Below, piece by piece: positions 20,930 through 31,237 of a stretch of DNA of 64,000 nucleotides (position 1 is its first letter; each line of letters opens with the position of its first letter). Below the pieces are notes generated by a model. The model was not told the origin of the DNA, searched no databases, and was given only the letters and a program-made list of their open reading frames with translations. Source of the stretch: Phycomyces nitens (taxonomy: Eukaryota; Mucoromycota; Mucoromycetes; Mucorales; Phycomycetaceae); contig JAHRBC010000003.1 of NCBI GenBank assembly GCA_022702545.1, positions 7,440,001-7,504,000 of the forward strand, read 5' to 3'. The position numbers and the translations under genes were made by a program.

Positions 20930-23379
20930 TAGAATGTACAGAATATAATCAATGGAAGCCAAAGATAAGAATATTCAAGGATAATATTATAGATATATAG
21001 AGTCTTGGTTATATTGTAAGAACAGGAATCATAATTGTTTCATATTCATTTAGTAAATATCTAGATCAATGTTCACACACTTGTTGTAAAATGCTTGCGC
21101 TATTCTGTACTACGTGACACACAGAGCAAAGCCTTTTTGTTATTTTGCAGGATGAGTAAAGTAGAGAGAAAGATCTTGAAATATTCAAAGTATTACAAAA
21201 GGCTGAGAACCCAAAACAAGATTCTAATATATCTACATACGTCTTTTGTAGTAGTAACGATAATTAAGATCTAGATGTCCAGAGAAGAGAAGCATTTATG
21301 AAACATATATATCCTTACAGGATCTGTACCTCAATTGGATTGCATGTTGGAAAGAACTAAGATAGAGCCATATTCTAAAAAAAAAGAAGGTTTTGTGTGA
21401 CATCCAAAGAGAAAGTGATCTCGGCATTTGATGTTATGGTCATATATGAGATATTGTGGGTCGGTGATATGCTTTTATATATAATGGTGTAGTAGTTTTC
21501 TAGTTAGTGTCATGTCTAAACCATTTTTTACTATATCAACCTACAGTGATTATGGATGAAAGTGGACCAAAAGTATTGTCAACAGGTGCATGGTAGGATG
21601 AGTAAGGATGCGGTTGGTTGGATATATTTTCAAAACAATCCAGTAATAGCCTTTTCGAGGTATATTTTGATTATATAGAGGGAAAAATGGAACGAGAGGG
21701 TCATGGTCATCAATACAAGAGACTCCAAGACATGGAAGGTATCACAAACAGAGCTTAATGTGTCCATAATCTATCCGTTGAAAGAAGTGTCCTAGTCCAT
21801 TTCGACCCAAAGAGAATGTACCATGTGACTTTTGAACAGGACGCCCTTTATCAACTACTGCGAATGTGTCAAAAACAAGAATTATCTTGAAGTTTATAGG
21901 AAAGAAAACAAAATGAGTAACATGTATCCAAACCGAGATTAAAGGAAACTGTAGAGTTGCAAATGGTTCCAGACGCAAATAATCTGCCAGTGGACTGTGG
22001 TGTATATGCATTTATTAATTTTTTTTTTTAAAAAAAAGGCATTGTAATACTGCGAGAGTGTTACTTGGATAAAGAATAATATTGTGGGCGATATACTTAT
22101 TATAGCTTCTCTGTAGTTTAGTCTTTATTATGTAATGACCCATTATCAATGTAGTAGTGTAAAGTGTATGTATGCCCAGTGTGTACTTGTCAAGCACCTT
22201 TTTTCAAATCTCTCTGACTTCTTTGCTATTGACTTGGACATTGACTCCCAGTTGTTATCCTTGTCTTATTAGCCGTGCAAATGACTTTGAAATATTGGTT
22301 ACAAATTTCGCTTCCTGGAACCAAATCTAGAAATTGTACGCTTAAAATGAGCTGAGAAAACAATAATAAAGTGGCTATTAAATAAGAGTTGGTAGAACAA
22401 ATTACTTGGATGACGCTTCAGCTAAATTCAGTAGTTAAAGAGCTTCTTTACATAGTAGCAGCACAACAATTTGTATCTATAATATATTTCATTAAATATA
22501 CATTATTGCTGCATTATTTATAGCTGTGCACTAGTAGAATATGAAGCTACTCACGTGATTCTAATAAAAGTTAGGCCAAACCAATTTTAATCTCATTCCG
22601 TGACTTTTAAACACCAATCTTTATTTAATCTCCGCAGAATTTGTCTATAAATAAGAGTGCGATCCTGGAGGTTTTTCTCTCTCTTAGAACTAGTGGTTCT
22701 ACTTGGGTTGCAGTCTTGATTGACTCCCCAAATAGTAGAGCCACAGAACCAATAAATGAAAATAAACCTAGGAGGGTGGGTGGGCACATACATGAATGAA
22801 ATTTATATAATGATCAAGTCTTTGCACCTCTGTCATAAAAACCAAACTGGAATTATTACTATATAATTCAAACTCCAATATAAAAAAATGAAAATAAAAA
22901 ATGAAATTAGTTTACTAGTTTCATTTTCCAATATAAATAAATGAAAATAAAGGACTATCAATCTTTATATAAATTTCATCTTGTAAAAAAGTAAATAAAC
23001 ATTGACTGCTTTTTGTCAAGTTCATTCTTTGTGTGCTTTACTTTTTTAAATCAGTTTGCATGCTGTTTTAATTACCCACTCTAATACACCTCTTTAAATG
23101 TATTGTGTATATCTTGTTAAAAGACTTTCTTTAATTCACTCTTTTTTTTTACGTGGCGCTTATATATATTCACTACCGACATATTCTCAAAATATCAACA
23201 CTTTTGGGCTTTATTTTTACTTTTTATTACCAACTTCATGTCTTCATCTCTACAGACATATTTTACAACAACAGACCGACATTCAAACTACATCAAACGT
23301 ATCAATACTATATAATAATTACTCACTCTATACATTCTGTCTCAAACGAACCACACCATTTCATCAATTCAACAAGAAA
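20930..23379. other. Long AT-rich intergenic region without a recognisable gene
   Basis: About 2.4 kb with no supported gene. Minus-strand ORFs at 21742-22011 and 22593-22793 are the longest; the latter contains a basic RTTSSKREKNLQDR stretch that could be another Tc1 HTH remnant, but the support is weak. A CACGTG lies near 22552, and short direct repeats of AAATGAAAATAAA occur near 22880-22950. Confidence 0.4.
22898..22927. repeat. Short inverted repeat (hairpin)
   Basis: Arms AAAATGAAATTAG (22898-22910) and CTAGTTTCATTTT (22915-22927) pair with one mismatch around a 4-base loop. Function unknown; AT-rich hairpins arise easily by chance. Confidence 0.5.
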
Positions 23380-23960
23380 TGCTTTTCAAGTCAAACCAAC
23401 TTTTAGATTACCAACAAAGGGCTTATAATCAGAGTCGCCCTTCATCTTGTCACATTGACATTTCATCCAAAGCTGGCGTATTCAAAGCAACTGTTCAAAG
23501 AGATAAAACTATAGAAGCACTGCATTTGCTGAAAAAGGTACAGAGCACCCTCAAAAATACTTATTGACCGCGACTTGGCCCATCTTGAGAATGAAATGAA
23601 AGAGAATCATAGTTACACTTAAAAACTGACGGCTACAATGAAAGATATAATGGGAGTTTACATTTCCGAGACTGCTATGACTATAGAACATGTCATTCAT
23701 AAAATGGAAATGCCGTCTTGCTGGATTGTGTTTAAGCCGCGGTTACCAAAAAAGAAGCCCTTGGACTTTGCTCATCACTCTAAAAAAAAGGGCAAACAGA
23801 GATAGGATAATATCTATAAAAGTGTGCTCGCCAAATAGCCAAGGGCTTAGACCTGATAGTGTTTTATGGACATATATCAAGTGTATATTAAAGGGAAGTG
23901 TAGCAGTATCAATAAGTAATAAAGAGCTAGATAGCATAATTTACAGGGGGGAAAAGTATA
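23380..23960 (+). mobile_element. Decayed Tc1-like relic of the spacer type, internally deleted
   Basis: Matches the relic at 26460-27240 in the same orientation, including the HTH part (LLDYQQRAYNQSR, then CHIDISSK) and the C-terminal end (LWTYIKCILKGSVAVSISNK). The central catalytic segment present in the 26460 copy is missing after ~23815. Frames are broken. Confidence 0.55.
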
Positions 23961-24386
23961 TCTGTTAAATATGGGAGGTATTCCATTCCAATGTTAAACT
24001 ATATAGACCAAAGGAAAAAGGCAGGTAGTAAATCTACGAGATATTGGAATCATTTAATAAATATTCTTTTCATTATTGAATATCGGGTGTTTCCACCAAT
24101 GTGTTTTTAGTCATGCCCTGTTAAACGAGTGAACAAAATACAATAATCGAGTTAAAGAAGCTATTTTCTTGATTTGAGAAAGATTGAAATATCTCTTTAC
24201 TACAGAGAAAAGTGTGTATCTCTTGGCACTATTTTTATATTGACCTTAGCTTCTCCAACTCCTCTCCAGAACAGTGCCAAATGTTTTAAAAACTATATAA
24301 TCCGTACAATACATAAACAGATAATATGATCTCTATTTTATTCATCTCTTTAATGAACTTGTAATAAATAATAGCTTATCACAATC
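23961..24386. other. 3' flank of F-box gene, family spacer repeat
   Basis: Inverted match to the flank following 5098: GATCTCTATTTTATTCATCT and AATAAATAATAGCTTATCAC at ~24330-24382. Nothing coding. Confidence 0.6.
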
Positions 24387-26210
24387 TCAATACAAAAAAG
24401 TATTGCGACTATAATGAGATACATAACCAAGGCTTATCTTTGTATATCCAAAAACAAAGTTTTGCTTCGAAATTTCGGACACCTTTCGTTCTGTTATGCG
24501 ACATTTTCCCTTCATAGCAATTCTCTTGTTTTCTTCATAGTTTGAAAAGAAATCCTTGATGTAGGAGGCTTGTAATCCTGAAATTTTAATCATCCCGCCG
24601 GGATAATTTTCGTAAAACCATTCATTATGAGTCTTAAAAGAAGAATTTCCAGCATTAACCGGCAAGACATTGGGATCATAATCTTGTTTTGGAGTAATAG
24701 CGTCAACCGGTCGAGTAATAAGAGTTATGTTCAAATTGTCTGGAGACTTCTTGTTGTCTTTTATAATAAAGCCTGTTCTATCTATAGATAATGACTGTAA
24801 GCGGCTATAAGTCATGTCAATCAACTGGCATCCAGGTCTCGTAAAACTGCCGTAGACTGATGTGTCAACCAAACTCAACGTATCCAATTTTCTGCAATGG
24901 AATGACAAAAACCGGAGGACATCTGATGTAATTGTTGAGTAGCTTAAATCGAATGATTGGAGTTCAAATCTCTCTGAATTGTAGAGTTCTTTTTTAACCT
25001 TGATATCCGAATATATGAGTTGAAGATATTTCAAGCGAGGTGCTGCACGGAAAAGGGTATCGATATTAACAACGGTAGGAATGTCGATGTTCACTTTGAC
25101 CAAATTACAAAGGCTGTTCTCCATCCCCGTCAAGTTTATTGGGGTTGCATGTCTACTGTCACATTTCAGATTAAGTGATTCAATGGTCTTTGAACATCTC
25201 TCCAGGAAGGTTTCCGCGATGATTTTGGAAGTGTCACAGAGATTATCAGGAGAAGAGCCATATCTTACTAAAACGTCAAGCGATATATGCTTTAATGGCG
25301 CGTCATGAAAGTGGATCTTGTCCATAAAAAGTAACTCTTCTCTCTCAATGTTATGGGAATATTTGAGATTGAGACTTTCGAGGTGCTGAAATGATACAGG
25401 CACTTGTTGGAATAATGTCATTGTATTATGTCTTTGTACTTCGATATCGGGCAATAGATATCTTATGTCAAGGTCAAGTGTGTGTAGGTTGGGATATTTG
25501 CGAGAAAAATAGCATAGCCATCGATAGTCTGTATCACTGGATATTATATCCAATATTTTCATCGTTGTGGCTGGAGATACGTTTGGTATACGTTCAAGGT
25601 CGGTATCAGAAAGAGTCAAGAAACTTAATTTGAGTTTCATGTATTCAAGGTGCTTTAGATGCGAGTGGATGGTCTCAAAATTGTTTACTGAGAATGCTTT
25701 CATATTGATGTACTGCATTTCATTTTGAATAAATAGGCGTCTTAAGAGGGGTAAGCACGCAATTGCTTCAACAAGTGAATTTTCCATGATATGTTTATAT
25801 GAACCATAGATATCCATGCGAATCTCAGTCAATGATCTCCAGAGGTTCCAATCGGCTATACTTCCAAAGTCGTTCGATCGTAAAGGAGCTATTGAAAAAT
25901 AAAGATACTTTATATTTGGAAAGGTCTTTTGCAGTGTGTAGATTCCCTTGGCCGTTGCATGAAAATTCTCGGATATAGTCAGATATCGTACAAGGTGTCC
26001 AATTTCATGGTATTTGTGTCGGCTATGTTGGGATGGAGTCATAATGTCTTGAAAGGCTTCATCAGAACGTATGATTATATCAGAGTATATGGTATACTGG
26101 AAAACTCTTTTCCATGATTTGCACACCAAAGAACAAGAGATCTTGTCTTCAAAGGAAAGATAATCCGCAACTTGTTCGATGATTTCGTGAGGAAAGTCTG
26201 ATAAAAGCAT
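24387..26210 (-). CDS. F-box/LRR-like protein, 607 aa
   Basis: Intronless, starting MLLSDFPHEIIEQVADYLSF. F-box at ~2-42 (CSLVCKSWKRVFQYTIYSDI). The middle is closest to the 6498 gene: LLPDIEVQRHNTMTLFQQ, FHDAPLKH and TSVYGSFTRPGCQLIDMTYS. The C-terminus is closest to the 3281 and 1-384 genes: SFKTHNEWFYENYPGGMIKI, FFSNYEENKRIAMK and SEISKQNFVFGYTKISLGYV. This is the reciprocal mosaic of the 6498 gene. Together with its flanks it forms an inverted copy of the plus-strand tandem unit. Presumed SCF adaptor, substrate unknown. Confidence 0.88.
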   Translation of the reverse strand: MLLSDFPHEIIEQVADYLSFEDKISCSLVCKSWKRVFQYTIYSDIIIRSDEAFQDIMTPSQHSRHKYHEIGHLVRYLTISENFHATAKGIYTLQKTFPNIKYLYFSIAPLRSNDFGSIADWNLWRSLTEIRMDIYGSYKHIMENSLVEAIACLPLLRRLFIQNEMQYINMKAFSVNNFETIHSHLKHLEYMKLKLSFLTLSDTDLERIPNVSPATTMKILDIISSDTDYRWLCYFSRKYPNLHTLDLDIRYLLPDIEVQRHNTMTLFQQVPVSFQHLESLNLKYSHNIEREELLFMDKIHFHDAPLKHISLDVLVRYGSSPDNLCDTSKIIAETFLERCSKTIESLNLKCDSRHATPINLTGMENSLCNLVKVNIDIPTVVNIDTLFRAAPRLKYLQLIYSDIKVKKELYNSERFELQSFDLSYSTITSDVLRFLSFHCRKLDTLSLVDTSVYGSFTRPGCQLIDMTYSRLQSLSIDRTGFIIKDNKKSPDNLNITLITRPVDAITPKQDYDPNVLPVNAGNSSFKTHNEWFYENYPGGMIKISGLQASYIKDFFSNYEENKRIAMKGKCRITERKVSEISKQNFVFGYTKISLGYVSHYSRNTFLY

Positions 26211-26306
26211 GAAAAGGTTTTTTGAATAAATGCAAACCGGAAAGAGAAGGTTTTTATTTTTAAGCGTTTCAAATGGCTTTAAGTAGTTTCATTGGTAAAT
26301 AAATAT

Positions 26307-26327
26307 GAGGCGCAGTATATTGTAGGA
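26307..26327 (-). promoter_or_regulatory. Conserved F-box family upstream motif
   Basis: On the minus strand CCTACAATATACTGCGCCTC, 97-117 bp upstream of the ATG at 26210; identical to the copies before 3281 and 6498. Confidence 0.6.
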
Positions 26328-26459
26328 TACACGGGCCGTTTTCCTTGGTAACGGACCAACATTCCATATCTACCAAACATACAATCACTACACTCTTATT
26401 ATCTATAACACTCTTTCAATTCAAATCTCACCGTCTCGTTAAATCAACAACAAGAAACG

Positions 26460-27240
26460 TCTTGGAAAAACAAAGCAATTGTCAGACTATCAAAAAGCTC
26501 TAATCATCATCAGAGGTGTTTTTTATTGTGTTCCATTGACATTCCATCCAAAACAGCTGTCAAACCAACCATATAATAGTAAAAAGCAAAAATAATGCTC
26601 AAAGGCCTTTGATGTGGATGATTTATGCCAACTTGAGAATGAAATTAATCATAGTTTTACTTGTGAGCTTATAACCATCACAAGAGACATAATCAGGAAC
26701 TACATCTCCAAGATTATTATACGCTGTACAATCTGTGGGATATAAATACCGTCTTGTAGCACTTTATTTAAGCCACAGTTATACAAATTCCACAAAAGAA
26801 GCAGTTATATTTTGCTCATCGTTCTAAAAAAAAAGCAAACAAAGATGGGATAATATCTAGAATTATGAGCATAGATTAGTACTTTTTCTCAAGGATATAA
26901 ACATGAAAGTTTGGCGCTTTTTGTTGAAAAGATTGAGAAAAGACTGTATTGTGCCAATGAAACAGTTTGGAGGTGGTTGATTAATGATTTGGGGGTTGTT
27001 GTTGACAAAGAGGAGTTGGCTATTTAAAGACTATAATCTACACTTTGGACTACTCTGCTTATACCAGCATATTGGAAATAAAACTTGTCTCTCTTTTGAA
27101 TCGCTTTGTAAAACTTTGTAACAAGGATATATACCAAAAAGACAATGTTCCTTGTCAAAAGTCAGATCTAGTTGAGGACCGGAAAAAGTGCCAATATGTC
27201 TCTGTAATAGCTTGATCATGAAATATCCAAGAGCTTACTA
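26460..27240 (+). mobile_element. Decayed Tc1-like transposase relic, best-preserved spacer copy
   Basis: Legible plus-strand pieces follow Tc1 order: an HTH start (KQLSDYQKALIIIRG at ~26475), a KSKQRWDNI stretch (~26835) in the position before the first catalytic Asp, then MKVWRFLLKRLRKDCIVP and GGG.LMIWG (~26903-27000), the block between the first and second catalytic residues. One stop interrupts the GGG.LMIWG block and several frameshifts lie elsewhere. It occupies the spacer between the F-box genes at 26210 and 27759, with orthologous relics in the spacers at 1707-3280 and 5099-6497. No terminal repeats identified. Confidence 0.6.
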
Positions 27241-27758
27241 CTTTTGGGACATTATTGACATATATTTAGTGTAAAGTAAAGGCATGTCTATTAGTTTCAA
27301 TAAGTATTAAGTAGCTGGGTACCATAATTTACCAAAGGGAAGAAAAATACCTGTTAAATATGGGAGGTATTGCATGCCAACCCAAAGCCATATAGAATAA
27401 ATAAAAAAGGTTAGTGGTGTGTCTACCGAACATTAGAGTTATTTAATGAATATTATTTTTAAATAAAGTATACTTTTATCAATATGTATTTAGCTTTAAT
27501 CTGTTAGACAAGAGTGAACAAAATGTAATAATTGAGTTAAACTATTTTTTCTTAATTTGAGAAAGATTGAAATAGCTCTTTACGACAAAAAAAGTTTGTA
27601 TCTTCTGCAAATATCTTGAAATTGACATTGGCTTCTCAAACTCGTCTCCAAAACAGTACCAAATGCTTTAAAATAATATAATCCTCATTCACATAACATG
27701 GCTTTTCTTTTATTCTTCTCTTTCAAGGGATTGTAATAACTCAGAATTTATCACAATC
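27241..27758. other. Rest of inverted inter-F-box spacer
   Basis: Contains the inverted AGGTTAGTGGTGTGTCTACC block (~27410) common to all spacers, and a diverged version of the family 3' flank up to the stop of the 27759 gene. No gene. Confidence 0.55.
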
Positions 27759-29588
27759 TCAACAGCCTTCAAGAATACAACTATAATTGGCTACATAACC
27801 AAGTTTTAGCTTTGTATATCCAAAAACACAGCAGTCTTTCCAGGCTTCGGACGGTTCTCTACTTTTTGTACCAAGGGCTTTCGCTAAAGTAAGTTTCTTG
27901 TTTTCCTCATAGTTTGAGACGAATTTCGTGATAAAGGATGCTTGTTCTTCTGAAATCTCTTTCGTAACGTAATCTTCGGGAGATACCTCAATCCATTCGC
28001 AACAATCTTCGTCGGATATTTCTCCAATATCGACCGGCAAACTATTGGGATCATACTCTTGCTTTGGAGGAATGTCGTCAACTGGTCGAGTAATAAGAGT
28101 TATATTTCGATTTTCTGGACACTTTTTGTTGTCTTTTATAAAAAAGCTTGTATTCTCTAGAGATAATGACTGTAAGCGGCTATAAGTCATGTCGATAAAC
28201 TGGCATCCAGGCGTCGCAAAGTTTCCGTAAACTGATGTGTGAACCAGAACCATCCTATTTAAATTTTTGCAATGGAATGACAGAAACCGGAGGACATCTG
28301 ATGTAATTGTTGAACTGTATAGACATAACGTATCGAGTTCAAATCTCTCTGAATTGTAGAGTTCATCTTTAACCTTGATGTCACTCTGCACGAGTTCAAG
28401 AGATTTCAAGCGAGGTGCTGCACGGAGGAGGGTATCAATATCAGCAATCGTGGGAATGTTGATGTTCACTTCAATCAAATTGCACAGGCTGTTCTCTATC
28501 CCCGTCAAGTATATTGTAGCTGCATATTTATTGTTACATTTTAGATGAAATGATTCAATGGTCTTTGAACATTTCTCCAGGCAGGTCTCTGCGATGTTTT
28601 TGGGAGCGTCATAGAGATTGTCAGGAGAAGAGGTAATATGTTGTGTTGAAATGTCAATCCATATATGCTTTAATGGGATGTCGTGAAAGTTGATCTTATC
28701 TATGAAAAGTAACTCTCCTCCCTCAATTTCATGGAAATATTGAAATTTTAGCTTTGTTAGGCGCCGAAATGATACGGGTACTTGTTGGAACAATGCCATT
28801 GTATTATTGCTTTCTTCTTTGACATTGGGGACACGTCCTGGTATGCACAAGTCTAGTGTGTGTATATTGGGATATTTGTGAGCAGAATAGTATAGCCATC
28901 GATAGTCTATTTTACTGGATGTTATATCCAAGGTTTTCATCCTTGCGGCTGGAGATGATTTTTCTATACGTTCAAGGTCGGTATCAGAAAGAGCCAATAA
29001 ACGTATCCTGAGCTTCATGTGTTCAAGGTGTTTTAGATGCGAGTGGATGGTGTCAAGATCTTTTACTGAGAATGATATTGTACTGTAGTATATCTTTTGA
29101 CTACAAATCTCTAGGCGTCTTAAGAGGGGAAAGCACACGATTGCTTCAACAAGTGAATTTTCCATGGCAAGTAGACCTGAAGTCGCGATATCCATGCGAA
29201 GCTCAGTCAATGATCCCCAGAGGTTCCAATCAATCATACTTTCAAATAAATTTGATTGTGAGGGAGGTATTGCAAAAGAAAGATACTTTATATTTGGAAA
29301 GGCCTTTTGCAGTGCGTAGAGTTTGTCGACAGTTATATCCCTATAGTGACCTATAGTCAGATATCGTACAAGGTGTCCATTTTCATGGTATTTGCGACGG
29401 TCATCCTGGGATGGAGCCATAACATCTTGCAAGGCTTCATGAGAACGTATGATTATGTCAGAGTATATGGTATCCTGGAAAACTCTTTTCCATGACTTGC
29501 ACACCAAAGAACAAGATATTTTATCTTGAATGGAAAGATAATGCGTGAGTTTTGTCAGGATTTCTGGGGGGAGGCTTGATAAAAGCAT
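27759..29588 (-). CDS. F-box/LRR-like protein, 609 aa
   Basis: Intronless, starting MLLSSLPPEILTKLTHYLSI. F-box ~2-42 (CSLVCKSWKRVFQDTIYSDI). Repeat-like middle with DYRWLYYSAHKYPNIHTLDL, NTMALFQQVPVSF and FLSFHCKNLNRMVL. It shares an exact SLENTSFFIKDNKKCPENRN run with the 6498 gene, while its following tail is unique: SLPVDIGEISDEDCCEWI, then KDCCVFGYTKLKLGYVANYS. The tail after PKQEYDP is thus the variable part and the FGYTK element the constant part. Presumed SCF adaptor. Confidence 0.88.
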   Translation of the reverse strand: MLLSSLPPEILTKLTHYLSIQDKISCSLVCKSWKRVFQDTIYSDIIIRSHEALQDVMAPSQDDRRKYHENGHLVRYLTIGHYRDITVDKLYALQKAFPNIKYLSFAIPPSQSNLFESMIDWNLWGSLTELRMDIATSGLLAMENSLVEAIVCFPLLRRLEICSQKIYYSTISFSVKDLDTIHSHLKHLEHMKLRIRLLALSDTDLERIEKSSPAARMKTLDITSSKIDYRWLYYSAHKYPNIHTLDLCIPGRVPNVKEESNNTMALFQQVPVSFRRLTKLKFQYFHEIEGGELLFIDKINFHDIPLKHIWIDISTQHITSSPDNLYDAPKNIAETCLEKCSKTIESFHLKCNNKYAATIYLTGIENSLCNLIEVNINIPTIADIDTLLRAAPRLKSLELVQSDIKVKDELYNSERFELDTLCLYSSTITSDVLRFLSFHCKNLNRMVLVHTSVYGNFATPGCQFIDMTYSRLQSLSLENTSFFIKDNKKCPENRNITLITRPVDDIPPKQEYDPNSLPVDIGEISDEDCCEWIEVSPEDYVTKEISEEQASFITKFVSNYEENKKLTLAKALGTKSREPSEAWKDCCVFGYTKLKLGYVANYSCILEGC

Positions 29589-29692
29589 AATTAAATAATA
29601 TTTTGAATAGATAGTGATAGTAGAAAGAGAGGTCTTAAATCTTTTTAAATGTTAAAGCTCTATTTATTGATTCCAAGATCTGAAAGACCAAG

Positions 29693-29712
29693 TGGCGCAG
29701 TCTATTGTAGGA
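29693..29712 (-). promoter_or_regulatory. Conserved F-box family upstream motif
   Basis: On the minus strand TCCTACAATAGACTGCGCCA, 105-124 bp upstream of the ATG at 29588. Confidence 0.6.
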
Positions 29713-30349
29713 CAGAGAGCCACAAAACATAGTAAATTGAAGCCAAAGATAAGAATATTCAAGGTGTGATGTTGTCTGGGTCGGAGCAACAGACAGTTCG
29801 GTCTGATGTGAGGACGATCTACTAGGAGCACAATGGCAACGTTATCAGTAGATAGTACTACCTTAGAGGCCTTGTAGCTATTAGGCTTGTAACAGCTTAT
29901 TGAATAAAACACGTTCTTTTTCCGTTAAGTCTATATTTGTCGCAGAGGACATAGGTAGCTCTGGTCACTTTGAATTGTCTGAAACGCTAAGAGAATACCA
30001 AATCTACATCTCTCTACAACTTCGCTGTATCGTGTGTGTCGTGCCTCTTCCCCAACCCCAAACCAATCCCGTGCGTATAACTTCCTTTTCTTGTAAAAGA
30101 CCTCCAGTTCATATCGCACAGTATACCAAAGATCCTAAATTTGCCCAATATTACAAAGGATACTGCTGACACATGGTGGGTTGGCTATGTAGTATGAATG
30201 TCCAACTCAGTGACAGGAAAATTAATACGGGTAGAAAGACAATTTTAATAAAGAACAGATTAAGAGACTATTTAACTACTTTGGGGCATTTCTACAGATA
30301 CATCACTACTTCGAAGATCACTGCGATGATCGATACAACAAACACCAGT
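29713..30349. other. Intergenic, less AT-rich stretch of unknown origin
   Basis: 29771-30175 is noticeably less AT-rich than its surroundings. It begins TGTTGTCTGGGTCGGAGCAACA, a short self-complementary end, and contains AATAAAACACGTTC. This might be an LTR or other transposon fragment, but no matching second end or target duplication was found. ORFs of 60-89 codons on both strands show no domain. Confidence 0.35.
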
Positions 30350-30660
30350 GAATAAAATACACCGTGTCACCAACCACAATTTTGGCGCTTTCCAGGTCTG
30401 TATAAACCATTTCGAAATTAAGATATCTTATATTTGGGAAAATATTCTGCAGTGCACGGATATTTGCATTGATATTTGCATAGAAGAATATATATCAGAT
30501 ATCGTACAAGGTATGCAGTTTTATGATAGTTGCGTAAGCTATTCCAGAGAGTTATAATGTCGCATAAAGCTTTATTGGATTTTATGCTTATATTCAGAGC
30601 ACATGGAATCCTGAAAAATGTCTTTTTATGGTTTGCACACCAAAGAGAAAGAGGGGTTTC
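30350..30660 (-). pseudogene. F-box gene relic, N-terminal part
   Basis: The minus strand encodes broken pieces of the F-box N-terminus: SLWCANHKKTFF (compare CSLVCKSWKRVFQ) near 30640, then AYLVRYL near 30500, then a decayed LQKTFPNIKYL region near 30430. Frameshifts and stops throughout. The remaining ~500 codons are missing. Confidence 0.65.
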
Positions 30661-31237
30661 TTATTTCACCCTCTTGTACGTCCCATGAGTTTATTCTATA
30701 ACAATATTTTCTAAACGTATTGATTGTAAGAAACCAGTATATATGGTGCTTGATAATACTTATTTTTATAACCCCTTATTCAAGCAGTATACTTGCTGCC
30801 ATCCTTTTAGAATATCAAGTCAGCATAAAAATATGAGTACTATATATTTCTAGAATTGACCTTGTTTGCCACTATTTTTGGTTCTATAGGTCAAGATTGT
30901 TTTTTTTTGGGTGTATAAATGTATGAGAAAAAGTGTGTGATATTTTGGAAAAATAAAATGATAGTATTATACATTGTTTACAAGTATCCTCAATAATCCC
31001 AGACCAATATCCATCGATTCACTTTTACCTTAAATATTTGGTCTGCATAGACAAATATTGGCTAATCCTCCATGATATTTTGCAAGATTTACATTTAAGA
31101 AACAAGAGAACGCATAGATAAACTATTTTATTTAAAATTATCCTTTACTATACGGTCCTGATTCCAAGCCAAACAAGAGTAAACATATGATAAACAGATA
31201 AAAAGATATTCAGGCTTCACTAAATAATAATCGATCA
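30661..31237. other. AT-rich intergenic region
   Basis: 3' flank of the 31238 gene and upstream edge of the F-box relic. Nothing recognised. Confidence 0.5.

Noticed and set aside
21742..22011. 89-aa minus-strand ORF in a gene-poor region
   Set aside because: No recognisable domain, no splice partners and no codon bias; likely chance or an old transposon fragment that cannot be named.
22593..22793. Basic 66-aa ORF resembling a Tc1 helix-turn-helix remnant
   Set aside because: Only a short RTTSSKREKNLQDR-like similarity; no catalytic motifs or terminal repeats nearby.
29771..30175. Possible LTR starting TGTTGTCTGG with balanced base composition
   Set aside because: No convincing second end, target duplication or second copy seen; kept only as an unexplained intergenic stretch.
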